25,445 nt of DNA from JAGLTN01 sp023135255 (lineage in GTDB: Bacteria; Planctomycetota; Phycisphaerae; Sedimentisphaerales; Anaerobacaceae). Below are positions 6,741-13,594 of the stretch, one piece after another; positions within the stretch are counted from its first letter, which is position 1; each line of letters starts with the position of its first letter. Under the pieces are notes generated by a model, which searched no databases, had not been told where the DNA came from, and saw only the letters and a program-made list of their open reading frames with translations. A program made the translations under genes and the position numbers. The stretch is taken from NCBI GenBank assembly GCA_030639495.1, contig DAOWCP010000028.1, forward strand, positions 1-25,445, in the 5' to 3' direction.

Positions 6741-8021
6741 TCACTCCTTCTTTATATCATAGGCCATCAAGACATCGCCGTGGCGGATGTAAAGCCTGCC
6801 GTCGAAAATAACCGGGTGTGTCCAGTGTTCTTCCTTACCAAGAGTGACCTCGAATGAACTTACAATGCTGAATTGATTGGGGTCGGCTTTAACGAGAGCG
6901 ACTTTGCCGGTCTTCTCCGCATAGCAGTAAAGCATATCTTCAGCGTAGAATACCGAACCTTTGCTGTTGTCCCAACTGTGAGTGTACATAGTTTTTCCGG
7001 AATCGAAATCCACACACAGCCAATCTCCACGCTGATTGTCAGTCCAGCCTGATCCGTAAAGCATTCCGTCAACAAGAACAACGCCTCCATGGTGATTGTC
7101 GAGCTCAAAATTTTTCCAGACGACGGTTGCTGTTTTGCTGTCTTGTGAAATCCTGATCTTTGCACCTCCGTGATTATAGCCGGTGGTAACAAAGAAACAA
7201 CCGTCTTTATATATCGGTGTGTTTGCTGTCGAACCGGCACCACGTTTTTCACCTTCCGGATTTTTGAAAGATTCCATAGCCAACTTCCAGAGCAACTGAC
7301 CGTTTTCAGTGTCAATGCCAACCACAGATTCCACCAGGACGGATATAAGCTGTTTTTTGCCTTGGTGTTCTACCATTATCGGAGAGCAGAATGCGACTTT
7401 TTCACTAAGCTGCTTTGTTGCCCAGATCAGCTGGCCTGTCTTTTTGTTCAGTGCAACGATAGATGCGTTTGGTCCACCAGCCATGCAAAAAACTTTTTCG
7501 CCGTCAATCAGAAGTGAGTCTGCAATGCCCCATGCAGTGGTTTTTCCGCCGTATTTTTCTAAAGTGTTTACAGACCATTTTTTTGCTCCTGTTTCAATGT
7601 CGATGCATACAACATCGCCGACTCCGCTCATTATGTAAGCGCAGCTATCATTAATTGTTGGCGTACTTCTCGAACCTGGATAGGACCCTCGCCATTCACC
7701 AGCATATGGTTTTTGCCAGATCAGTTTGCCGTCAAGGTCGATCTTGCTGAGCATGCCCTGCTTGTCGATCATGCCGGTAATGTAAATTGCACTATCAGCA
7801 ATAGAAACGGTTGAGTAGCCTGATCCCATGCCTTCGATGGACCAGAGCATCACTGGGCCATTTTCAGGCCATTGCTTTAGAAGTCCTGTTTCATTCGAAA
7901 TATTGTCTCGCAACGGCCCATGCCACTGGGGCCAATCTTTTGCAATACCCGATTGCACAAAACCGGTCACAACTGCTATTGCTATCACTAATGTTTGCCT
8001 GACCACTGAACAAAATGTCAT
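6741..8021 (-). CDS. Secreted PQQ-like beta-propeller repeat protein
   Basis: 426 residues. A signal peptide of about 27 residues ends near QSGIAKDWPQWHG. After that come repeated beta-propeller blades of the PQQ-like/BamB type, seen as recurring blocks such as GKLIWQKPYAG, GAKKWSVNTL, TGQLIWATKQL and NGQLLWKLAM, each a W-containing blade edge. The opening DWPQWHGPLRDNISNETGLLKQWP is a standard beginning of planctomycete members of this family. No heme-binding CxxCH or clear PQQ-dehydrogenase calcium site was noticed, so the name describes the fold and not an enzyme activity. The ATG has AGGAGA 6 bases upstream. It is divergent from the DUF1080 gene; both kinds are common in planctomycete polysaccharide-use regions. 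The specific ligand or reaction is unknown. Confidence 0.9.
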   Translation of the reverse strand: MTFCSVVRQTLVIAIAVVTGFVQSGIAKDWPQWHGPLRDNISNETGLLKQWPENGPVMLWSIEGMGSGYSTVSIADSAIYITGMIDKQGMLSKIDLDGKLIWQKPYAGEWRGSYPGSRSTPTINDSCAYIMSGVGDVVCIDIETGAKKWSVNTLEKYGGKTTAWGIADSLLIDGEKVFCMAGGPNASIVALNKKTGQLIWATKQLSEKVAFCSPIMVEHQGKKQLISVLVESVVGIDTENGQLLWKLAMESFKNPEGEKRGAGSTANTPIYKDGCFFVTTGYNHGGAKIRISQDSKTATVVWKNFELDNHHGGVVLVDGMLYGSGWTDNQRGDWLCVDFDSGKTMYTHSWDNSKGSVFYAEDMLYCYAEKTGKVALVKADPNQFSIVSSFEVTLGKEEHWTHPVIFDGRLYIRHGDVLMAYDIKKE

Positions 8022-8362
8022 TAAAATCTCCTGCCAGAATAAACTTTTTTTGTTTCATTGTGAGTAAAAGCCTTCAGTGATTACAAAGAGACCAACTTGT
8101 ATTACTTGTCCATCAAACCCATATTCAGCTTTATTTTCTTTACACAGCGATATCCTTTTACCAAAATGGTCCAAAACTATCAAGAACTTTACTTTTAAAA
8201 GCCTATGGATCAATCCTATCGACACGTTCCGGCTGAATTTAATTCTTGAAAAGGTTTTGATTGATGGTAGAATTCTGGTGTTGTTTTTTAATTGATAGGA
8301 AATTTTGGGTGTCGGCTGAGGGTATTGGGCGGTGCTGTGTTTTATTGTAAAAGGGACTTGAA
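8022..8362. other. 341-base divergent promoter region
   Basis: It separates the divergent propeller and DUF1080 genes. A plus-strand promoter candidate is listed separately. A weak minus-strand candidate for the propeller gene is TTGATA (complement of 8178-8183), 17 bases, TAAAAG (complement of 8155-8160). The short open frame at 8077-8295 shows no family features and is judged to be chance. Confidence 0.4.
8246..8273 (+). promoter_or_regulatory. Candidate promoter of the DUF1080 lipoprotein gene
   Basis: TTGAAA at 8246-8251, 16 bases, TAGAAT at 8268-8273. The leader would be about 80 bases to the ATG at 8363. The -35 box matches that of the clearer promoter at 9856-9884. Confidence 0.4.
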
Positions 8363-9019
8363 ATGAAAATTAGATTTTTGCTGATCGTTGTTTGTTTTGT
8401 TACGGCTGTTATGCTTGGTGGATGTGCTGAGCAGGTTAAGCTTTTTAATGGTAAGAACCTTGATGGGTGGAGCAGCTATAGCGGCGATGAGGATGGCGAT
8501 GTTTGGTCGGTTAAGGATGGCAACATCAATTGTAAGGGCAAGCCTTTCGGGTATCTTCGCAGTGTTGAGGAGTATTCAAATTATAAATTGCATGTCGAGT
8601 GGCGATGGGTTGGTGAGCCGACTAATAGCGGTATTTTGCTGCATAGCAATAGTGAAGATAAGATACGCAAAGGTATGGTTTGGCCTATATGTATTGAGGC
8701 ACAGCTAAAGCATGGGCGTACGGGTGACTTCGTGACGATACAGGATGGTGCGGCGATCACGGTTGACGGGAAACGATATGCATCTGTTGAAGATAAGCCT
8801 ATTAATGTTATTGCCAGACAAGGCCAAGACAGCGAAAAGCTGGCTGGGCAGTGGAACAGCTATGATATTGTCTGTAAGGATGATACTATTGAGATCGCGG
8901 TTAATGGGCAGGTTAAGAACTATGGCACGGAAGCTAGTATGACATCAGGGAACATTTGCTTGCAGGCGGAAGGTTCTGAGATCGAGTTCAGGAATATTAC
9001 ACTTGAGCCATTAAAATAA
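8363..9019 (+). CDS. DUF1080 (3-keto-disaccharide hydrolase fold) lipoprotein
   Basis: 218 residues. A lipoprotein signal peptide ends in the lipobox MLGGC with Cys at residue 21, so the mature protein should be lipid-anchored. The rest is one DUF1080 domain, a concanavalin-like jelly-roll abundant in planctomycetes. Marks are the opening FNGKNLDGW, WRWVGEPTNSGILLHS in the middle, CIEAQLKHG, GQWNSYDIVCKDDTIEIAVNG and the closing strand IEFRNITLEPL. Some members cleave 3-keto-glycosides, the products of 3-dehydrogenation of sugars. Others may only bind carbohydrate, and activity is not provable here. The ATG has AGGG 7 bases upstream. The stop codon abuts the stop of the convergent rhodanese gene with no base between. 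Confidence 0.92.
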   Translation: MKIRFLLIVVCFVTAVMLGGCAEQVKLFNGKNLDGWSSYSGDEDGDVWSVKDGNINCKGKPFGYLRSVEEYSNYKLHVEWRWVGEPTNSGILLHSNSEDKIRKGMVWPICIEAQLKHGRTGDFVTIQDGAAITVDGKRYASVEDKPINVIARQGQDSEKLAGQWNSYDIVCKDDTIEIAVNGQVKNYGTEASMTSGNICLQAEGSEIEFRNITLEPLK

Positions 9020-9706
9020 TTAGTTGCAATCTGTCAGCCAGTAGTAAGAAAAAATCGGCAAATCGTTTATGTCGACGATGTCGTCGTGGTTGAGGTCGCC
9101 TATTATGTTGCTTGCCTGTTGTTGCCAATTTTGGGCGAGGATCGCGTAGTCGGCGAAATTGACAAAGCTAAGATCGTCGAGGTATGGGCAGAGATCGTCG
9201 CATACATTTCCTATGCCATCGCCATCAGAGTCTGTCTGGCGAGGGTTGTAGATAGTTGGGCAATTGTCGAGGTCGTCATTGAGCCCATCGCTGTCAGTAT
9301 CGATGCAATCTACGGTTTGGTAACTGTAGACGCCGTGCCAGTCGTTCATGCCGTTGATCATATCGTAAACATGAAGATATCCTTGAGAATCGAGTAAGTT
9401 TGCAGCATCGTTGCTTCGGCCGCCGCTGCGACAGATTATAATGATCGTATCTGATTTTAGAAGATCGTGGAATGAATTCTGAATAATTTGAGAGTTCCAG
9501 GGGTAAAGAAGTGCGCCTGCGACGTGCCCTGTTGGGCCGCAATATTCGGAAAGATCGCGGACGTCAATTAGTATTGCATTCGGGTCCGAGGCGATGAGGG
9601 AATTGACATCGGGGACGGAAATATCTATGTGAGCAAAAACGGGCAAACTGAATACCGATAGTAAAACTGTCTGCGAGACAAGTAACGCGATAAAATGTTT
9701 TTTCAT
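9020..9706 (-). CDS. Exported rhodanese-domain protein with TSP3 and dockerin-like repeats
   Basis: 228 residues from the preferred ATG at 9704-9706 (MKKHFIALLV), which begins a signal peptide ending near LPVFAH; a frame extension to 9742 would put extra residues ahead of it. Domains in order: a rhodanese-like domain (about residues 30-125) with an intact active-site loop CRSGGRS, including the sulfur-accepting Cys; thrombospondin type-3 calcium repeats (DTDSDGLNDDLDNCP and QTDSDGDGIGNVCDD); and a C-terminal pair of dockerin-like segments (VNFADYAILAQNW and GDLNHDDIVDINDL) ending with the WL typical of such modules in Phycisphaerae. An exported single-domain rhodanese with a calcium-binding surface tail is unusual. 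It might handle sulfane sulfur or be a structural module. Its own promoter is at 9757-9786. Confidence 0.88.
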   Translation of the reverse strand: MKKHFIALLVSQTVLLSVFSLPVFAHIDISVPDVNSLIASDPNAILIDVRDLSEYCGPTGHVAGALLYPWNSQIIQNSFHDLLKSDTIIIICRSGGRSNDAANLLDSQGYLHVYDMINGMNDWHGVYSYQTVDCIDTDSDGLNDDLDNCPTIYNPRQTDSDGDGIGNVCDDLCPYLDDLSFVNFADYAILAQNWQQQASNIIGDLNHDDIVDINDLPIFSYYWLTDCN

Positions 9707-9756
9707 ACCAATTCCAAACGTGCATCTGAATATTATAACCACATCTATACCTGTCC

Positions 9757-9786
9757 ATTATAGCAAAATGGGCTGATAAATTCCAA
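9757..9786 (-). promoter_or_regulatory. Candidate promoter of the rhodanese-dockerin gene
   Basis: On the minus strand TTGGAA (complement of 9781-9786), 18 bases, TATAAT (complement of 9757-9762). The perfect -10 box lies about 50 bases upstream of the ATG. Confidence 0.5.
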
Positions 9787-9855
9787 AAAAAACGTGCAGG
9801 ATCGGCTTTTAACGCATAACATAGTGTTTTGGTATGAATTATTTTGATAATATTC

Positions 9856-9884
9856 TTGAAAAATATCGACAAAAATTGTATAAT
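9856..9884 (+). promoter_or_regulatory. Strong sigma-70 type promoter of the PEP-CTERM gene
   Basis: TTGAAA at 9856-9861, exactly 17 bases, then a perfect TATAAT at 9879-9884. Transcription would start near 9891. The leader (about 135 bases) contains the palindrome TTGCGCAA (9906-9913) and a direct repeat AAACTGAG at 9957-9964 and 9967-9974. These could be regulatory sites. Confidence 0.65.
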
Positions 9885-10027
9885 GAATGGGAGAGAGAGG
9901 GTTGTTTGCGCAACGCCTCGTAAATGTGTGGTGCATTCATACCGAGTTAAAATTCTAAACTGAGAGAAACTGAGTTGGTGTTTTTTCGTCTGCTCGGTCG
10001 GTTTGGCTGGATTAGGTAGTCTTACTT

Positions 10028-10585
10028 ATGAAAGGTAGTACAGAAATGAAATGTTCCAAAAGAAAAATCACTGCTATGATCTTTGCTATTATTTTCTCAG
10101 TTGCGGTATGCAGCTGGGGGGGGGTTATGGTTAATGAATTGCCTGGTGGGGAAATAACTGTGTTTATCAGCCCTGCGATGGACGCATCATGCAGTGGGTT
10201 TGATTTTGATTTGGTTTATGACATATCCGAGATCGTTTATAATAACAATTACACTTTTTTCGGAACAGGGTGCAATTCTCCAACAGGGATGTTAATAAAT
10301 AATGATACTGTGAATGGAGTGCTCACCTTTACCACTTCATGGTTAAGTGAAATACAGGGGATGGATTTCCTTCAGATTTCTTTTTTGGTAACGAATCCTG
10401 TTGCTGACGGCATATCGGATTTCTTTTTTGAGAATGTAATTATTATAAATTCCAGCGGTACTTCTTTTTATGCAACCGTTCCTGCCGAGGGTAGTGACTT
10501 TTTCGATGTCGTTCCCGAGCCTGCGACGGTTTTGCTGCTTGGGCTTGGTGGTATAGTTTTAAAAAGAAAAAATAAGTTGGTTTAG
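10028..10585 (+). CDS. PEP-CTERM sorting-domain surface protein
   Basis: 185 residues. A signal peptide runs to about residue 31 (IFAIIFSVAVCSWGG region). The mature part is rich in beta-type, hydrophilic sequence with no family recognised. The C-terminus is a textbook PEP-CTERM signal: VPEPATVLLLGLGGIVL followed by basic RKNK. Such tails are cut by exosortase, which sends the protein to the cell surface, often with extracellular polysaccharide; no exosortase gene is in the window. The start could instead be the ATG at 10046 (MKCSKRKITA), and neither ATG has a good ribosome site. A run of nine G at 10116-10124 sits at the end of the signal peptide, and slippage there would switch the frame. 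A strong promoter lies upstream. Confidence 0.88.
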   Translation: MKGSTEMKCSKRKITAMIFAIIFSVAVCSWGGVMVNELPGGEITVFISPAMDASCSGFDFDLVYDISEIVYNNNYTFFGTGCNSPTGMLINNDTVNGVLTFTTSWLSEIQGMDFLQISFLVTNPVADGISDFFFENVIIINSSGTSFYATVPAEGSDFFDVVPEPATVLLLGLGGIVLKRKNKLV

Positions 10586-10616
10586 TTTCTACTGCTGTTG
10601 CTTGATTTTTTCTATC

Positions 10617-10829
10617 TTATCGATAAGTTTTTTTGCAGCTATTTGGGCGGTTCTTATCTGGTCTTTTGACATTTGTGATTTCAGGTCTTGTTTTAATTTT
10701 TAATTCTGCCCGTTTTTGCGGAATCGTTTTCCTTCTGCCATAGTAAACATCATCCGGCGTTAGATTACCGATGCCTTCGTGATATCGCTTGCTGTTATGC
10801 CAATTAATAAATCTGCCAATCTCAGCTTT
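10617..10829 (-). pseudogene. Transposase remnant, C-terminal part of an IS3-type integrase
   Basis: Read on the minus strand after a stop codon, about 70 codons encode EIGRFINWHNSKRYHEGIGN followed by LTPDDVYYGRR and a basic tail, ending at TAA (complement of 10617-10619). This is the last part of the rve integrase domain as found in IS3-family transposases (compare the usual WYNxxRYHExLxxxTPxDVYxGR). The catalytic DDE core, the start and any terminal inverted repeat are missing, so it is a dead fragment. It lies between the PEP-CTERM and GH29 genes and suggests past insertion at this junction. Confidence 0.75.
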
Positions 10830-10876
10830 TTAACAGCCTTACCACAACAGTCAGCTCATCTCGGCAATATCTCATC

Positions 10877-12922
10877 TCAATCACAATTAACTACAAGCCT
10901 GAAACCTCTGTCCCCGCCGGCGCCAGCAGCCTCCAACGGAAACCGCGAAAAAGTTCTGCAGCTCGTATGATAGTTCCAGTAGCTGCCGCCTTTCATTATC
11001 ATTTTATCGCCGATTTTACTGCTCGTCCACTCGCGCACATTCCCGCTCATATCATAACAACCAACCGGGCTGGTGACATCAAAACTGCCAACCGCAATCG
11101 CCGCATATCCGCCCGGCACATCCCTGTCATGATAAATGCTCGTGCTGCACGCAAACTTGTAAGGTCTAATCTCATCAGTCTGAATCCCGTAGGCATAGAA
11201 GTGTTTTTTCTTACTATCCCAGCCCGCGGCCTTTTCCCACTGCTCTTCCGTCGGCAATGAATAGTTCTTGCCCGTCTTGCTGCTCATCCAGTCCGCATAA
11301 GCCTGGGCAGTATAATAAGTCAAAAACGTAACCGGATAGTTTTCTTTCCCCGGCTCAGCTGAATATGTTACCTTGTCGTCAGCGGTTTTCTTTTCGATCT
11401 GCATCCTGCTGTGATAAGCCTTGCCGACCTCGTCGCTACTATTCAAATACTCACAAAACATCGCATTAGTGACTTCATGCTTTTGAATATAATATTTTTT
11501 CAGCTTAATCTTTTTGCCGTCACGATTAATATAAGCACCCTTCGGCACTTCAACAAGCTCACTGCAATCATTTTTAAATACAACCTTAGGCGTCTTACCC
11601 ACAATTTTCTTTTTAGGCTCAGCATGATGCCCAAGATTAATCTTCTCCGCCTTAGCGACAGGCTCGATCATCCGTATCCCAGTCGCATCCGTATCAACTT
11701 CAAGGGCAACCAGCGTATCTATCGGCTGATGATATTCCTTAGCAACCGTAATCTCAACTCCGTCATCATCCTGCACAAAACTGCACTTGCCGCCAGTCAT
11801 CACTGTCGCATTGATAATCTTCGCAGACAGCGCACCAAGCTTAACCTTTTCCCCATCAAATTCCGTAATATGCACATATATCTTATTGCCTTTGCAAGTG
11901 CTTACCCCGAATTTGCCTGGCTTAAAAGGGCCACCTCTCGTCGCATAAATACTCTCCCCATACTTCTTTAGCCAATCGCCCATTTTTTTAATAACCGCAA
12001 CCTGCGTAGCCTCAAAACTACCATCAGGTCTGGGCCCCAGATTCAAAAGCAGGTTTCCATCACCGCCGGCAGTGCCAAGCAGAAGCTTCATACATTCTTC
12101 ATAACCTTTAGTCTTATCATTACCGCCCCATGTCCACTGCGTCCCGAGAGTAATACAGCTTTCCCAAGGCCGAGTCCTGTTAAATCCGCCCACAGTCTGT
12201 TCAGGTGTTCCCATATTCCCACCAACGCCGAGCCGATTATTTATCAAAGCGTCAGGCTGCCATTGCTTAATCTTATCAACGATTTCCTGCGCATGCCAGT
12301 CTTCCGTAGTCCCCCTTAGCCCATCAAACCAGAATATATCAACCTTGCCATAATTCTTACAAAGCTCTTCCATCTGCCCATGAAAATACTTGATATATTT
12401 CGTATCATGGTTAGGCCCAAGATACTCCGGATGATGCCAGTCCGGCGGAGAATAATAAAGCCCAAGTCCGATCCCGCCCTTATGACAGGCATCCGCCAGC
12501 TCCTTAACAATGTCACGCCCGAATGGACAATCCTTAGACGTGATTTTATAATCGGTATACTTAGAATCAAAATTCACAAATCCGTCATGATGCTTCGTCG
12601 TAAAAACGATATACTTCATCCCAGCATCTTTTATCATCTGTACCCACTCATCAGCATTAAACTTTACAGGGTTAAACTCTTTATAAAGCGAATCGTATTT
12701 TTCCGAAGGCACACTCCTGTCCCAGGTCGCGTACTCCTCACCAGTCCTCGGCAAACCTCTGCACCAACTGATTTCTTTGCCCAATATACTGATAGGCCCC
12801 CAGTGCACAAACAACGCAAACTTGGCATCCCGCCACCACTGCATAGTATCCTCACTGCTTGCCCAGACTTGGCCGCAAATACACATAATCAAAAGAATGA
12901 TCAAAAAACTCTTAGCCTTCAT
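10877..12922 (-). CDS. Alpha-L-fucosidase (GH29) fused to a SUMF1/FGE-like domain
   Basis: 681 residues from the ATG at 12920-12922, chosen because GGAG stands 6 bases upstream; frame extension to 12946 is possible. A signal peptide ends near CGQVWA. The GH29 barrel follows: WWRDAKFALFVHWGP, FTTKHHDGF, GLYYSPPDWHHPEY, and the nucleophile region IFWFDGL (Asp near residue 197). GH29 enzymes remove alpha-L-fucose with retention. After a beta-rich linker, a C-terminal domain from about residue 455 matches formylglycine-generating-enzyme-like proteins: VPKGAYINRDG, KHEVTNAMFCEYLN, LPTEEQWEKAA, GNVREWTSS, KGGSYW and GDRGFRLV. Where FGE has two copper-binding cysteines, only the second is present (SYWNYHTSC), so this domain is probably a binding or structural module. 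Fucan or mucin breakdown outside the cell or in the periplasm is a likely role. No sulfatase gene lies nearby. Confidence 0.93.
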   Translation of the reverse strand: MKAKSFLIILLIMCICGQVWASSEDTMQWWRDAKFALFVHWGPISILGKEISWCRGLPRTGEEYATWDRSVPSEKYDSLYKEFNPVKFNADEWVQMIKDAGMKYIVFTTKHHDGFVNFDSKYTDYKITSKDCPFGRDIVKELADACHKGGIGLGLYYSPPDWHHPEYLGPNHDTKYIKYFHGQMEELCKNYGKVDIFWFDGLRGTTEDWHAQEIVDKIKQWQPDALINNRLGVGGNMGTPEQTVGGFNRTRPWESCITLGTQWTWGGNDKTKGYEECMKLLLGTAGGDGNLLLNLGPRPDGSFEATQVAVIKKMGDWLKKYGESIYATRGGPFKPGKFGVSTCKGNKIYVHITEFDGEKVKLGALSAKIINATVMTGGKCSFVQDDDGVEITVAKEYHQPIDTLVALEVDTDATGIRMIEPVAKAEKINLGHHAEPKKKIVGKTPKVVFKNDCSELVEVPKGAYINRDGKKIKLKKYYIQKHEVTNAMFCEYLNSSDEVGKAYHSRMQIEKKTADDKVTYSAEPGKENYPVTFLTYYTAQAYADWMSSKTGKNYSLPTEEQWEKAAGWDSKKKHFYAYGIQTDEIRPYKFACSTSIYHDRDVPGGYAAIAVGSFDVTSPVGCYDMSGNVREWTSSKIGDKMIMKGGSYWNYHTSCRTFSRFPLEAAGAGGDRGFRLVVNCD

Positions 12923-12957
12923 GCCTGTCTCCATATATCTAAACAATAATTACCACC

Positions 12958-12985
12958 ACAATACACCTCACCCAGACAAAGTCAA
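12958..12985 (-). promoter_or_regulatory. Candidate promoter of the GH29-SUMF1 gene
   Basis: On the minus strand TTGACT (complement of 12980-12985), 16 bases, TATTGT (complement of 12958-12963). It lies about 35 bases upstream of the ATG. The boxes are the same as those before the two-component operon at 6357-6385. Confidence 0.45.
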
Positions 12986-13192
12986 ATCCCAATCCCCACC
13001 GAAGCGACATAACAACGAATTTCACCCCAAAAATAACAAAACAAACCACACCAAAGGCATCCCCACTGCCAATTGGTAAATCAACTGTCCGCCATCTGCT
13101 TAGATACCTCATATCCAATTCTGCGTTTTTTCTTATAAAAATGGTTTTTTGCGGTTTTAACGATGTCTGATACCATTCATGGTAATAAATTT

Positions 13193-13239
13193 CCGCGAAT
13201 AAATCCATAACTTCTTATCTTTGAGTTATTTACCCGCGG
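13193..13239. repeat. Inverted repeat / hairpin
   Basis: Outer arms CCGCG (13193-13197) and CGCGG (13235-13239), and inner perfect arms ATAACT (13207-13212) and AGTTAT (13224-13229) around an 11-base loop. No T-run follows on either strand, so a simple terminator is unlikely. It may be an operator, a mobile-element end or an RNA structure. Confidence 0.5.
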
Positions 13240-13327
13240 ATAAAGCGAAAAATTTAATTGGGATTGGTCTGAGATATTTTTGAATAAAGGCGGTATAGAG
13301 TATGTTTTTTTTATTTTTATTTTTTAA

Positions 13328-13356
13328 TTAAAGAATTGATTAGTTTTTGTTATAAT
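13328..13356 (+). promoter_or_regulatory. Candidate promoter of the OmcB-like gene
   Basis: A perfect TATAAT at 13351-13356 is preceded by TTAAAG (13328-13333) at a 17-base spacing. The -35 box is poor, so confidence rests on the -10 box. The leader would be about 230 bases, unusually long, with room for RNA structure. Confidence 0.4.
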
Positions 13357-13594
13357 GAGTCAAGTATAAATAGCGAGATGTTAAAGTCAATAGCTGCTTA
13401 GAGCCAGGCTTGGTTCGATTGCGGGCAGGACCAAAGCAGTAAGTGAATGTGATAAGTGAGATAAGATTTTATTGAGCTGCAAATGACTAAGTGAAATGTT
13501 TTAATATAATTTTCACTGGGTTTCGGATTTGGAGCTGAGTCTTAGGATGTTTTCTTATTAAATTTAAAAATTTTATATTCAAATGGAGGTTGTT

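Larger units (their letters stand above)
9707..10027. other. 321-base divergent promoter region
   Basis: Between the divergent rhodanese and PEP-CTERM genes. It carries one good promoter for each direction (listed separately), 70 bases apart, plus the small palindrome and direct repeat in the PEP-CTERM leader. No gene is seen. Confidence 0.6.
12923..13594. other. 672-base divergent spacer with hairpins and a repeat
   Basis: Between the divergent GH29 and OmcB-like genes. It holds the GH29 promoter, the second copy of a 26-base repeat (13086-13112), and a short perfect inverted repeat TACCAT/ATGGTA (13171-13184). A larger hairpin spans 13193-13239 (CCGCG...ATAACT, 11-base loop, AGTTAT...CGCGG). 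The OmcB-like promoter and its long leader follow. In the leader, CTGCT...TTGGT (about 13395-13415) can pair with ACCAAAGCAG (near 13430-13440). The minus-strand open frame at 12939-13208 shows no domain or codon evidence and is not called. Confidence 0.5.

Noticed and set aside
12939..13208. Open frame of 89 codons upstream of the GH29 gene
   Set aside because: It overlaps the GH29 promoter and start, has low-complexity valine/glycine-rich sequence at its end and no recognisable domain.
13380..13450. tRNA-like T loop GGTTCGATT in the OmcB leader
   Set aside because: The flanking bases do not form a T stem and no acceptor or anticodon arm can be drawn.
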